NCBI GenBank assembly: GCA_947569245.1
Contig: CANORV010000005.1
Coordinates: 1 to 40,047 of the forward strand
Source: an uncultured Mycoplasmatota bacterium
GTDB taxonomy: Bacteria; Bacillota_I; Bacilli_A; RF39; UBA660
Length of the DNA stretch: 40,047 bases
Direction of reading: 5' to 3'
The translations under genes and the position numbers were made by a program. The notes under the pieces are model-generated. The model did no database searches, was not told the DNA's origin, and saw only the letters and a program-made list of their open reading frames with translations. Positions 16,006-25,310 of this stretch are shown here, one piece after another (position 1 is the first letter of the stretch; every line of letters begins with the position of its first letter).

Positions 16006-18738
16006 TTATTCTATTACTAACTCAATACGATATCTTTTATTGTCTACTCTTCTAATATATACATTTTTACCATTAATTGTTGTTTTAACATTTATTGTTT
16101 TAAACATTATATCATTTAACTCTCCATAATCTTCATTATTTTGAACCTTGGTTTTTAAATAAATAGCATAAACTCCACTACTTAAATCCTTTATATCAAT
16201 AGTTGTATCAAACCATACTCTTGTTTTATCAAAGCCATCTGATACTTTCAAAGTTACCTGATAATCCCCGTTTGTTATACTTCCAACATTATATGTTTTT
16301 CTTTGAAAGTTTTCAATATTTTCAAGAACAAGAGTCCTTTCAACATTACTATTTGTAGAATAATTTACTCCAACATTATGACTTACTCCTCTTATTCGTA
16401 ATTTGCTTTTATCAAAAGATAAATGAGTAAAAGAATTATACATTGTATCTATGGTTGGGGGATTAACCTTTGATATAAGTCCTTCATCTCTAATAGTTAA
16501 TTCCATTGGCATACTTCTATCCAAATAATTCATCAGAAATTGGTATCCCCTAGTTTGGGCTGTATTTTTTCTTGTTATAGTTTTGTAAAACAAATTATTA
16601 AAGTTACGCCTTACCTTAAAATTATTTGTTGCTACTTCTACATATATTTGATAATCCCCTTGTTCTAGAAATGATAAGTCGAGTTTTGACTTAAACCAAC
16701 CACCAGAATAATCATACTTAACCGCCTCATCCTGATTAGTCATAGTAAAACTACCTGTCCATTCATCTAGTTTATAATAATATTCTTTATTAGTTAACAT
16801 ATTTTTAAATATCATATAATTTTTAGTAGATGACTTTTTATTATCCATTCCTTGAATAGACAAATGACCACTTACGGTAACATCATTACCACTCATAGTT
16901 AATTCGTTAAAATAATAATTGTTGGCTGTTTTTTCTGTTAAATTAACATTTGGATTGCTTGGTAATATCGGAGACGTTGGCGTTGGTGATGGGCTTGGTG
17001 TCGGTGTTGGAGAAGGTGTTGGAGAAGGTGTTGGTGACGGACTTGGTGTTGATGTTGGAGAAGGTGTTGGTGATGGACTTGGTGTCGGTTTATTTCCTTC
17101 TTCTCCTTGATTTACTGGGTTTTCTAAGATATTATCAGTCTCTTTTACATTAACCTTACTAAAGTAAATGCTTGGTACATAAACTAGCATTTTACTCCAA
17201 TCATAAGTATGTCTTGGATTACTTTTTGAGTCTCCAATATATTCTAGATTAGTAGGATCCAAAGTTGGGTCACTAGTAATTTGATACCAGATGGTACTAC
17301 CTCCTACATTTGGTCCTTCTACCTCTTTTAAAATAACAACTGCCTGATTTTTTCTAGTAAATTTATAATATTTAGATGAAACTGGCAAATCATTTTTTGA
17401 AACTCCCTTATAAGCCTTAACTCCATCTGGGTAATCATTATTTAAAACAGCCTCTTGATAAGAATTATAATCCTGAAAACCATAATATTTGTCAAGTTCG
17501 TAATATCTTCCAGCTGCTTTTTCTGACCAATATGGGTCTGATGCATATTTGACATTTAAGCCTTGGTCTTTACTTCCTAAGTTACTTCCAAACCAACGCC
17601 AATCTCCTGGTTGAATATAACCATAACTTAACCAAGAGTATGCATAAGTATCAATACAGTCTTCAACACTTTTGTACATATCTGCAGATAATCCAGGTGA
17701 TGAATCTACAGCATTTAGTCCAAATAAGTTATTTTTATTCATAGCTATATTACTAGTTCCATAAGCTGATTCATTAGCTCCAACAGAAAACATTAAAGCT
17801 AAGTTTATTCCATAATTATTTTGGGCATTTTCAAAGTACTTTCCACTATCATAGAATTTCGAGTTACTTGCAGTAAGTCTTTTTACATCTTTAATATATT
17901 TATCAATATCATCAGCTGTATAATTGCTTTTAGTTCGATAATTCAAATATAGGTAAAAGTTGTAATATGCATCTTTACTATTTACAGCATGTTCATAAGT
18001 ATTTAATTTGTAGTCATTTAACATTGTTTTTAAATCATTATAAAAATATATCCCATCATAACTATAATATCTACCATAATTTAACATTGATGGTTTTTTA
18101 CCATATTTATTGGTTAGTGTTGACTTATCACCATAAACATTTCCTGGTAAATTATGTGAAATATAATCCTCTTTAGTATTACTTACAAGTCCTACTTCAT
18201 AATATGATGGACTTTTAACCCACGATATTGGAACTATTTCGTATTGCTTATATCCATAAGTAGTAGAATTTTGTTTATCATCTTCAAACCTATGAATCCA
18301 TCCAGTAAATCCAGCTAATTTAATTTTGGCCTTTTTAGCATGATAATCGACTTCTAAAAGAGCTGCATCATCACTTCCTCCACCAGCTATATAAGTATAA
18401 CTACTAGTATCATTTTTATTTTTATATAGATACGTTGTTGTAGTTTTTTGTTCATAATCAATAAGGGCATATTTGGCATTAACAATTACTCCGCCTTCAA
18501 TTATAATAAGGTTATCACTACCGTCCTCAACTGACTGATTCATATTATTTAAAGCCTCATCATATGTGTCATAACAAGCCTTATTAGAAACTGAACCATC
18601 AGAATTAGCATAGGCTAGTTCAAAAGGTTTAGTATTACAAAAGTTTCTATTTAATAACTCTTTTGGACTCATAGCATTTACTGATACTGGAAAAGAGATT
18701 AACCCGAATAGAAATATTAAGTAATTTATTTTTTTCAA
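16006..18738 (-). CDS. Secreted GH73-type N-acetylglucosaminidase with Pro/Ser/Thr linker
   Basis: 910 residues. Signal peptide MKKINYLIFLFGLISFPVSVNA. An N-terminal region of about 270 residues precedes a glucosaminidase domain (about 300-425): NYGINLALMFSVGANESAYG, with catalytic Glu in NESAYG, 'NNLFGLNAVDS' and 'DPYWSEKAAGRYYELDKYYG'. It should cut glycan strands of peptidoglycan outside the cell. A linker of alternating Pro-Ser/Pro-Thr (about residues 550-590, DNA 16977-17092) leads to a C-terminal part with two or three beta-rich repeats (VTVSGHLSIQGMDNK; SKLRIRGVSHNVGVNYS), possibly wall-binding. TTG start at 18738 with a strong AGGAGG. Confidence 0.88.
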   Translation of the reverse strand: MKKINYLIFLFGLISFPVSVNAMSPKELLNRNFCNTKPFELAYANSDGSVSNKACYDTYDEALNNMNQSVEDGSDNLIIIEGGVIVNAKYALIDYEQKTTTTYLYKNKNDTSSYTYIAGGGSDDAALLEVDYHAKKAKIKLAGFTGWIHRFEDDKQNSTTYGYKQYEIVPISWVKSPSYYEVGLVSNTKEDYISHNLPGNVYGDKSTLTNKYGKKPSMLNYGRYYSYDGIYFYNDLKTMLNDYKLNTYEHAVNSKDAYYNFYLYLNYRTKSNYTADDIDKYIKDVKRLTASNSKFYDSGKYFENAQNNYGINLALMFSVGANESAYGTSNIAMNKNNLFGLNAVDSSPGLSADMYKSVEDCIDTYAYSWLSYGYIQPGDWRWFGSNLGSKDQGLNVKYASDPYWSEKAAGRYYELDKYYGFQDYNSYQEAVLNNDYPDGVKAYKGVSKNDLPVSSKYYKFTRKNQAVVILKEVEGPNVGGSTIWYQITSDPTLDPTNLEYIGDSKSNPRHTYDWSKMLVYVPSIYFSKVNVKETDNILENPVNQGEEGNKPTPSPSPTPSPTSTPSPSPTPSPTPSPTPTPSPSPTPTSPILPSNPNVNLTEKTANNYYFNELTMSGNDVTVSGHLSIQGMDNKKSSTKNYMIFKNMLTNKEYYYKLDEWTGSFTMTNQDEAVKYDYSGGWFKSKLDLSFLEQGDYQIYVEVATNNFKVRRNFNNLFYKTITRKNTAQTRGYQFLMNYLDRSMPMELTIRDEGLISKVNPPTIDTMYNSFTHLSFDKSKLRIRGVSHNVGVNYSTNSNVERTLVLENIENFQRKTYNVGSITNGDYQVTLKVSDGFDKTRVWFDTTIDIKDLSSGVYAIYLKTKVQNNEDYGELNDIMFKTINVKTTINGKNVYIRRVDNKRYRIELVIE
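16977..17092. repeat. Short tandem repeat encoding the Pro-Ser/Thr linker
   Basis: Units of 6-12 bases (GGTGTTGGAGAA, GGTGATGGACTT and variants on the plus strand) repeat about ten times and encode PTPSPSPTPSP-type sequence on the minus strand. Units are multiples of three, so copy-number change would alter linker length without breaking the frame. Confidence 0.85.
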
Positions 18739-18885
18739 AATTAAACCTCCTTTTCTGTTTATATTATTATAACATTTTTTTTAAATTTAGTATAGTAATC
18801 AAATATATTTATAAAATTTGACTGTCTTAATTGACTAATTTAGTAAAATTTTTACTTATGTTAAAATTCTACTTTTTTCTTTATA

Positions 18886-18924
18886 TATTTGACATTTTTA
18901 CGTTACAAATTATGTCAAATTTGT
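18886..18924. promoter_or_regulatory. Inverted repeat in the divergent glucosaminidase/LCP promoter region
   Basis: TTTGACAT and ATGTCAAA are separated by 17 bases, and ACAAAT/ATTTGT forms a shorter nested palindrome. TTGACA could also be a -35 element for the LCP gene. The 253-base gap has no gene; an operator for both divergent genes is inference. Confidence 0.4.
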
Positions 18925-18991
18925 AATTTTTATCGTTCTTCTTATGTTATTTATATAATATTTGGTTATAATATAAAATGAGAGTGATGAT

Positions 18992-21169
18992 ATGACAAAT
19001 AGAAATAGTACAAATAAAAATAATACTTCTAGTTCTTCTAAAAGCAGGACAACTTCAAATAAAGTTTCTAATAAAAGAACCTCTAAGAAGAAAAAAAACA
19101 AGCTTAATCTTCTAAATATTATGGTATTTTTAAGTATTATTGCTAGTTTTTATTTTATTTATCAGGTTATGCTTCTTGGTCCAATTGAGAAAACAATAAG
19201 ATATATAGTAGTTTTTATTATAGTATTAATTAATATTTTTATTTTTATAAAGAATAGTAAATTGCTTAACTCAAAAAGAAAGAGTCTAAGTAATAATTTA
19301 TTATTTTGTCTATTAACTTTTATCTTTATAGTAGTTAATTTTACTTTAGGTTTTTTTACTAATAAGATTTATTCTTATGCTGCTAATATTAATAAAGATA
19401 CAATTACTTATTCTAGTAGTCTTGTTACAAAAAGTAACAACATTGTAAGTGATATAAATAGTATTAAAAATGCTAAGATTGGTTTACTTAATGATAATGA
19501 TTCTATTGAAAATTATAAGATACCTAGTAATATGATAAATAGATATAATCTTCTTGGTACTAATGATCTTATTAAGTATGATGATATTAGTACAATGTTA
19601 CATGATTTATATAATGATTCTATTGACTATATGTTTATTTCTAGTAATTATAAGATGATGTTTGGTGAAATGGAAGAATATGCTAATATTAGTAATGATC
19701 TTAAGGTTATAAAGACAGAGGAAAAAAAATATAAGAAGACTAATTCTTCTAATGATTACTTATATAGTGATGGAAATAGTATTACAAAGCCTTTTACTCT
19801 TTTGTTAATGGGTGTTGATAGTGAAGTTGATGGTCTTAATAAAAATGCTGGAGTTCATGGTGATTCTTTGATTTTAATTACTTTTAATCCTTCAACAATG
19901 AATGCAACTATGGTTACAATACCAAGAGATAGTTATGTACCTATTCAATGTTTTAAAGATAAACGTCGTAATAAACTTACTCATGCTGCTTGGTATGGTT
20001 CAAATTGTATGATTGATACAATTGAAGGGTTTACTGATATTAAGATTGATTATTATGTAAAGATTAATTTTAAAGGACTTGTTAGGCTTGTCGATTCTAT
20101 GGGTGGTGTTGAGATTGATGTTCCTAAAAGACTTTGTACTGATTCTTCTAGTAGAACTGGTGAAGTTTGTATAGAGGCTGGATTACAAACTTTGGATGGT
20201 GAAGGTGCCTTAGTTTTTGCAAGAAACAGACATGATTTGCCTAATGGTGATTTAGATAGGGGTCAAAATCAACAAAAGTTAGTAAAAGCTATGATAGATA
20301 AGTTAAAGTATATAAGATCAATTGATAAACTTAGTAAAATATTAGATGCTATCAGTGACAATTTGGATACTAATCTTACTACCAATCAGATATTGTCTTT
20401 TTATAATATAGGTAAAGATATGCTTAATATTGGACATAGTAATAGTGGTGAACTTGTTAATATACAAAGTCTTTATATTCAGGGAAATGGTCAAATAATA
20501 TATGATCCTAATCTTAAACTTAGTTTATGGAATTATATTATTATTGAGGATAGTTTAAATGATGTTATTAAGACGATGAAAAGTAATTTGAATGATTCTT
20601 CATTAATTAAAAGTTTTGAATATAGTTATGAAGATGATTATTATGTTCCTATTATTGGATATGGTCCATATAAGAATAATACTTGGATAGATTCCCTTCC
20701 TAATTTAATTGGAGAATCAAAGGAAGATGTTATAGAGTTTTTAGAAAAAAATAATGTTAAATATAAGACAAAATATGTGACTGATAGTTTTAGTGATTAT
20801 AATGATGGAGATATTATTGAACAAAGCTATCCTGCTAAAACGGCTTTGGATACTATTGGTTTGTTAAATATCACTATTTTAAATAAGCCTAGAAATTCTT
20901 CTAACAGTAATATTTCTGATAGTAAAGATTGCAGTAACTCTTCTAATAATAATAGTATTTGCTATTTGCCTAGTTTCATTGGTAAAGATAAGTCATATGT
21001 TGAATCTTGGAGTAAAAAGTTTAAAAATACTTTGAAAGTTAAGTTTAATGAAATTAGTATTAGCTTATATCCAAATAGAAAGATTGGAACGATTGTTTCT
21101 CAAAACTATATTGTTAAAACGCATCTTAGTAAAATAGATGTTTTAGAACTTACTATAATAAGTGAATAA
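18992..21169 (+). CDS. LytR-CpsA-Psr (LCP) glycopolymer transferase with C-terminal PASTA
   Basis: 725 residues. A Ser/Thr/Asn/Lys-rich cytoplasmic tail precedes three hydrophobic segments (about 35-130). The LCP domain (about 265-430) has FTLLLMGVDSEVDG, GVHGDSLILITFNPSTMNAT, MVTIPRDSYVPI, a KLTHAAWYGS motif, DYYVKINFKGLVRLVDSMGG and 'GEGALVFARNRHDLPNGDLDRGQNQQ', i.e. the catalytic Arg and Asp residues of the family. LCP enzymes attach wall teichoic acid or capsule to peptidoglycan. A PASTA-like domain follows (SLPNLIGESKEDVIEFLEKN), then a second, divergent one. The PASTA tail may target the enzyme to nascent wall. ATG preceded by GAGAGTGATG. Confidence 0.9.
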   Translation: MTNRNSTNKNNTSSSSKSRTTSNKVSNKRTSKKKKNKLNLLNIMVFLSIIASFYFIYQVMLLGPIEKTIRYIVVFIIVLINIFIFIKNSKLLNSKRKSLSNNLLFCLLTFIFIVVNFTLGFFTNKIYSYAANINKDTITYSSSLVTKSNNIVSDINSIKNAKIGLLNDNDSIENYKIPSNMINRYNLLGTNDLIKYDDISTMLHDLYNDSIDYMFISSNYKMMFGEMEEYANISNDLKVIKTEEKKYKKTNSSNDYLYSDGNSITKPFTLLLMGVDSEVDGLNKNAGVHGDSLILITFNPSTMNATMVTIPRDSYVPIQCFKDKRRNKLTHAAWYGSNCMIDTIEGFTDIKIDYYVKINFKGLVRLVDSMGGVEIDVPKRLCTDSSSRTGEVCIEAGLQTLDGEGALVFARNRHDLPNGDLDRGQNQQKLVKAMIDKLKYIRSIDKLSKILDAISDNLDTNLTTNQILSFYNIGKDMLNIGHSNSGELVNIQSLYIQGNGQIIYDPNLKLSLWNYIIIEDSLNDVIKTMKSNLNDSSLIKSFEYSYEDDYYVPIIGYGPYKNNTWIDSLPNLIGESKEDVIEFLEKNNVKYKTKYVTDSFSDYNDGDIIEQSYPAKTALDTIGLLNITILNKPRNSSNSNISDSKDCSNSSNNNSICYLPSFIGKDKSYVESWSKKFKNTLKVKFNEISISLYPNRKIGTIVSQNYIVKTHLSKIDVLELTIISE

Positions 21170-21199
21170 AAAATACCTTTTGAAAAAGGTATTTTTTAG
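21169..21199. terminator. Bidirectional terminator between the LCP and GGDEF genes
   Basis: AAAAAATACCTTTT-GAA-AAAGGTATTTTTT, a strong stem with A-tract and T-tract; it begins at the LCP stop and ends at the stop of the convergent gene. Confidence 0.9.
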
Positions 21200-22023
21200 C
21201 ATATTATTAATGATTCTTTTGTATTTTCTTCATCTTCTAAATTTTCTGATTCTATAAAATCCATTATTTCTTTTCTTGAAGATTTTTGCATGTTCAAATT
21301 ATCTTTTGCTAAGTCTAGAAGTGTCATTGGGTCATTATTTGGTATTCTTGTTGTTCCTATACTTGCTATTCCAAAATAGATAATTGGAGCAAGTGATGAA
21401 AGATTTTTATCATTTTTTAGCTGATATGTCTTATTTTCTCCTAAAATTTGTATTTGTTCAGCTTTTTCAACTGCTATTTGAGAATGACTACAATTATCGA
21501 TGACTACAACAAAACTACTTTCCCCCATTCTGAATCCATAATCATTTTGAGAAATGTAATAATTTATGTTTTCACCCATATTTTTTATTATTTCTTCTTT
21601 GGTTGTTTTGTCATATTTATTTAAATTTTCTTCATCATATTCAAATAAAATAAGTGTTACACCTTTACTTGTTGTTTTTAAAGGTTTTGACAATTTATTA
21701 AGAACACCTTCTAGATGTTCCTTCGTTATAAGATTAGTTTCTTTATCTTTTTTCAAAGATTTTCTTTCCTCTATTTCATCTGTAATGTTTACATATAGCT
21801 GTATAGTAACAACTTTTTCATGGTGCATTACTTCTATTTCATTAAGTGACCAAAATTTAGAATTGTACTTATAATATCCTTCTGATGGATATCTATACAT
21901 TTCTTTTAGGTTGATCTTCTGACTGCTTTCTATTATATTTCCTTTGTCATCTTTTATTATCATTATGTATTTTTCTTTGTTTTCTTCCATAATCTCTTTT
22001 AAAATTTCTTGTAATCTTTCCAC
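21196..22023 (-). CDS. Small GGDEF-like protein with degenerate active site
   Basis: About 275 residues. The N-terminal part (about 1-95) looks like a PAS-type sensor (KEKYIMIIKDDKGNIIESS; FWSLNEIEVMHHEKVVTIQL). The C-terminal part (about 100-260) follows the diguanylate cyclase fold: 'KDKETNLITKEHLEGVLNKL' in place of the DxLTGLxNRR start, and RMGESSFVVVI where R-x-GGDEF normally lies. GGDEF is therefore GESSF and the metal-binding residues are lost, so catalysis is unlikely. It is cytoplasmic. The frame opens earlier, but AGGAGG sits 6 bases before the GTG at 22023. It could be a nucleotide-binding or regulatory relic attached to the LTA operon. Confidence 0.65.
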   Translation of the reverse strand: MERLQEILKEIMEENKEKYIMIIKDDKGNIIESSQKINLKEMYRYPSEGYYKYNSKFWSLNEIEVMHHEKVVTIQLYVNITDEIEERKSLKKDKETNLITKEHLEGVLNKLSKPLKTTSKGVTLILFEYDEENLNKYDKTTKEEIIKNMGENINYYISQNDYGFRMGESSFVVVIDNCSHSQIAVEKAEQIQILGENKTYQLKNDKNLSSLAPIIYFGIASIGTTRIPNNDPMTLLDLAKDNLNMQKSSRKEIMDFIESENLEDEENTKESLIIC

Positions 22024-22066
22024 AAATTTACCTCCTATAAAAGAAAAAGAGGTAGTAAAAAACAAC

Positions 22067-22693
22067 TTATTTTTTTTGTACTACTTCTTTTATTTTTATA
22101 ATATTTATTTTATCACTTTCTGTAGCTAATGTCAAGATAACTCTTTTAGGATATCCCATTTCTTCGACATATTTTATTAAAAGTTCAACGGTATACCCAT
22201 TTTCATTTAAATCATCAATAAATATTTCTTTATTTTCGATTAGTTCTACATCTTCTACTTCTGGCAACTTTTGTTTTCTTTTGCCATAAATATTACTTTT
22301 TATATATTTGTACATTGTATTTGATGCTTTTAATGAAAAATTCTTTTTTATATCTTCTTTTAAAAATTGAACTCCTCCGATATCTTTATTAGTTATTTTA
22401 TTGTTCAATGTATAAAAGTCAATAACAAATAATTTCGAAATTAGATTACTATATTCTACTCTATCAATTTCTTCTTTTTTTAGGCATTCATCCAATTCTT
22501 TAAAATACTTTTGATAAACGTCTGTCTCATTGTTGTCCAATGTATAATTGTATTTTTCAATTGTTGATACAACTTTTACTTCTTCAACTTTTTTTGGGCT
22601 TAAAAACATTCTACTAATTATTATTATGCCTATTATAAGTATAAACACAATTGTTATTGTTGGTAATACTTTCTTTTTAGGCTTTTTTTTCAT
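22067..22693 (-). CDS. Hypothetical membrane-anchored protein next to ltaS
   Basis: 208 residues. Lys-rich N terminus, one membrane segment (VLPTITIVFILIIGIIIISR, about 9-28), then an extracellular domain with alternating helices and a beta end (GYPKRVILTLATESDKINII). No family recognised. The ATG overlaps the stop of the LtaS gene (ATGA), so it is translationally coupled and may be an accessory factor for lipoteichoic acid synthesis; that role is inference from position only. Confidence 0.6.
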   Translation of the reverse strand: MKKKPKKKVLPTITIVFILIIGIIIISRMFLSPKKVEEVKVVSTIEKYNYTLDNNETDVYQKYFKELDECLKKEEIDRVEYSNLISKLFVIDFYTLNNKITNKDIGGVQFLKEDIKKNFSLKASNTMYKYIKSNIYGKRKQKLPEVEDVELIENKEIFIDDLNENGYTVELLIKYVEEMGYPKRVILTLATESDKINIIKIKEVVQKK

Positions 22694-24831
22694 TGTTCTA
22701 TGTTCCTTTCGTCAACGTAATCTTCATTTGAGTCTAATAATTCTTGATCTTTTTTTATTAAGTCAAATACTATTAGTGAATTTGAAACTTTAAGTAATTT
22801 ATCTGCATAGTTTGTACATTCTTTAACATATTCTTCGGTTATCTCGGTATCTTTTAATGATAAATATGCTGTTTTTTGAGAATTATAATATATCTTATTA
22901 GTTACAAAATTTCCAGATGGAAATACAACAATATTGTCTCCTTTGGTTTGAAAGATGTCTTTTCCTAATTGATATTTGTTGTAAAAACCAAACATATTTC
23001 CAAGAGTTGGCATCACATCATACATTCCCATAACAGTTGTTATTTCTTTATGAAGACTTTTTTCTGTTTCCTTACTATATATTAGGAATGGAACTTTTCT
23101 TAGTAATTCTGTTTGATAGCTATCAATGTCTTTGTAATTTGGGTCATCACTACTTATTAAGCCATCTGTTTCTTTATCATAATTGAATAATTTTTTAAAG
23201 TCTGTTTTTGGAAGCCTTGCATCATGGTCTCCATATAAAACTATGACAGTATTATCCATTATTCCCTCATCTTCTAATCCCTCAAGAAATTCTCCTAAAG
23301 CAGCATCTGCGTAATGAACTGATTTTAAATAATTACCTAGTTTTGTTCCTTCCATGTATGGATGAGAGATTATTTCTTTAGTACCATCCTCATTAGTAAT
23401 TTCTTCTTTAATGTCAACTGGAAAGTCCCCATATTTTTCGGTTTCAGCAAATGGTGTATGATTAGTTAACATTATGACAGTTCCATAAAAAGGTTTGTTT
23501 CCATCGTTGATTTTTTTTATTTTTTCTATTGATTGCTTAAAAAATGATTTATCTGATATTCCAAGACCGATTACTTCATCTATTTCATATGAACTTTTAC
23601 TATAAAATTTATCATATCCTAAACTTTCATGCATGATGTCTCTATTCCAATATGAACCATTATTTCCATGCATTGAAAAAGCATAATATCCTTGTTCTTT
23701 TAACAATTTAGGAATACTTATATATTCTCTTTCGTAATAGCTAACAAAGGCTGTTCCAGTTGAAGTTGGCATAAGGGAAGTATTTAGTGTAAATTCACTG
23801 TCACTGCTAGTTCCAGTACTCACTTGTGAATAAAAGTTACTAAAATATAGAGACTTTTTAGCTAATTTATTTAAATTTGGTGTTACTTCTTCCCCGTTAA
23901 ATTTTAAACCAATTACAAAGCTTTGCATACTTTCTGCATGAATGGCAATAATATTTTTACCTTTAAATTTGTTTGTATATTTATTTTTATATTCTTGTGT
24001 ATCTGGTACGTTTTGGTAATACTCTTTAAAATTCTTCATGGCATTGTCGTAACCAAATAATGTAGTTAATTGTGGTTGAACACTTTGAATAACATCATTT
24101 ATTTGATATGTAAATATACCAAATCTCATAACTAGGTATTCTCTATTCCATTGTTTAGCAAAACGTGATATTTCTGTTGGAGTTAATGCTGTTAATACAA
24201 AGAATGCACTTATTCCTGCTACAGTGATTATACTTAACGCTTTTGATTTACTTCGTTCATTTTTATTTATTTTAACGTTTAATTTCTTGTTTCTTTTTTT
24301 TATAAAGATATAAGTTATAATTATACATACTGGAGAAATTATATAAACAAAGTCACGTAACTTTAATACATTTTCAAAAACGGCATCACCGACAGCTCCT
24401 AGGTATTTACTTGTAGATAAAAGTGAAATTGATACATATGAGGTATAAAAAGTATAATAAATAGAGTTAATAATACAGATAGCAGACATTATTATACTTG
24501 CTATTAAAAAATAAGAAAATCTATTTTTTTCTTTTATTAAATAGCCAAAACCTCCTACTGCCAAAATTATAGCTGAATCTGCAAGAATTGGCTTTAATAA
24601 AAGAAGATTTTCTACTGTGTGTATTGTGAAATAACGCAGTAAAATTGTATTAAATAACAATGTTATTGCAAAAATGAAAAATAACATATTATTTTTAACT
24701 ATTTCTATAGAGCTATTTATTATTTTTATCATAAATCCTTTGGGATTTTTCTTAATATTGTTAAATGTATGTTTTATTTTATTTACTGATTTTTTCTTTA
24801 AATTTTTAAATTTATTTTTTAGTTTGTTCAT
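22690..24831 (-). CDS. LtaS-family lipoteichoic acid synthase
   Basis: 713 residues. Five membrane segments lie in the first 215 residues, then the extracellular sulfatase-like catalytic domain. 'NIIAIHAESMQSFVIGL' carries the metal-binding Glu, STGTSSDSEFTLNTSLMPTS the nucleophile Thr, 'HGNNGSYWNRDIMHESLGYDKF' and 'VIVLYGDHDARLPKT' the remaining metal ligands. Polymerises glycerol-phosphate onto a glycolipid anchor. Closer to canonical LtaS than the paralogue at 6435-8348 (for example the WNRD and GDHD motifs). First gene of a small operon with the coupled hypothetical protein. A good promoter lies at 24855-24883. Confidence 0.9.
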   Translation of the reverse strand: MNKLKNKFKNLKKKSVNKIKHTFNNIKKNPKGFMIKIINSSIEIVKNNMLFFIFAITLLFNTILLRYFTIHTVENLLLLKPILADSAIILAVGGFGYLIKEKNRFSYFLIASIIMSAICIINSIYYTFYTSYVSISLLSTSKYLGAVGDAVFENVLKLRDFVYIISPVCIIITYIFIKKRNKKLNVKINKNERSKSKALSIITVAGISAFFVLTALTPTEISRFAKQWNREYLVMRFGIFTYQINDVIQSVQPQLTTLFGYDNAMKNFKEYYQNVPDTQEYKNKYTNKFKGKNIIAIHAESMQSFVIGLKFNGEEVTPNLNKLAKKSLYFSNFYSQVSTGTSSDSEFTLNTSLMPTSTGTAFVSYYEREYISIPKLLKEQGYYAFSMHGNNGSYWNRDIMHESLGYDKFYSKSSYEIDEVIGLGISDKSFFKQSIEKIKKINDGNKPFYGTVIMLTNHTPFAETEKYGDFPVDIKEEITNEDGTKEIISHPYMEGTKLGNYLKSVHYADAALGEFLEGLEDEGIMDNTVIVLYGDHDARLPKTDFKKLFNYDKETDGLISSDDPNYKDIDSYQTELLRKVPFLIYSKETEKSLHKEITTVMGMYDVMPTLGNMFGFYNKYQLGKDIFQTKGDNIVVFPSGNFVTNKIYYNSQKTAYLSLKDTEITEEYVKECTNYADKLLKVSNSLIVFDLIKKDQELLDSNEDYVDERNIEQ

Positions 24832-24854
24832 ATATCCAACCCTTTCTTTTTATT

Positions 24855-24883
24855 ATTATACCACTTGTAAATAATATTAGCAA
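24855..24883 (-). promoter_or_regulatory. Promoter of the 22690-24831 ltaS gene
   Basis: On the minus strand TTGCTA, 17 bases, TATAAT, about 25 bases before the ATG at 24831. Strong match to the main vegetative sigma consensus. Confidence 0.75.
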
Positions 24884-24930
24884 TTGTTGGAACTTATAAA
24901 AATGTGTCAAACTTTGTCTATTTATATATA

Positions 24931-24968
24931 GAAAAGCTAGTACTCACAAAATTTGTGTACTAGTTTTT
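24931..24968. terminator. Terminator of the sigF-spoVA operon
   Basis: CTAGTAC (24937-24943) pairs with GTACTAG (24957-24963) and the inner CACAAA/TTTGTG extends the stem. The stop codon of spoVAE lies within it. The T-tract is better on the plus strand (TTTTT) than on the minus (CTTTT), so it may act in both directions. Confidence 0.65.
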
Positions 24969-25310
24969 AGCTTGAAAAAATAGTGAAAAGATAAAGGTAA
25001 AGATAATTGCTGCTGTTATTCCTGATGCAGTCAAATCAAACATTCCCATCAAAAGTCCCATGATCCCCATATCACTGGCTTTGGCTAAGGCTCCATGAAT
25101 TAATGAATGCCCAAAACTTGTTATTGGTACTAAGGCACCTGCTCCTACGTAGTTTATAATTTTATCATAAATACTAAATGTATCTAAAAATGAACCAGTT
25201 ACAACAAAGATACTAGTAATATGTCCAGCAGTTAATTTTGTATTATCTAAAATGATTTGTCCAATTAGACAGACAAAACCACAGAATAGAAATGAATACA
25301 CATAAATCAT
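24960..25310 (-). CDS. spoVAE: Stage V sporulation protein AE (SpoVAEb type)
   Basis: 116 residues, about three or four membrane helices. Conserved SpoVAC/AE features are GQIILDNTKLTAGHITSIFV, 'GAGALVPITSFGHSLIHGAL' and 'GLLMGMFDLTASGITAAI'. SpoVA proteins form the inner-membrane channel that loads dipicolinic acid into the developing spore and releases it at germination. The ATG overlaps the spoVAD stop (ATGA), and this is the last gene before the terminator. Confidence 0.93.
   Translation of the reverse strand: MIYVYSFLFCGFVCLIGQIILDNTKLTAGHITSIFVVTGSFLDTFSIYDKIINYVGAGALVPITSFGHSLIHGALAKASDMGIMGLLMGMFDLTASGITAAIIFTFIFSLFFQAKN

Noticed and set aside
16977..17092. CRISPR-like short repeats
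   Set aside because: Units are 6-12 bases, directly adjacent, without spacers, and encode a linker.
16919..17153. Plus-strand open frames rich in Gly-Val over the glucosaminidase linker
   Set aside because: They are the complement of the Pro-Ser/Thr repeat; no ribosome site, and the minus-strand gene is long, has a signal peptide and a clear enzyme domain.
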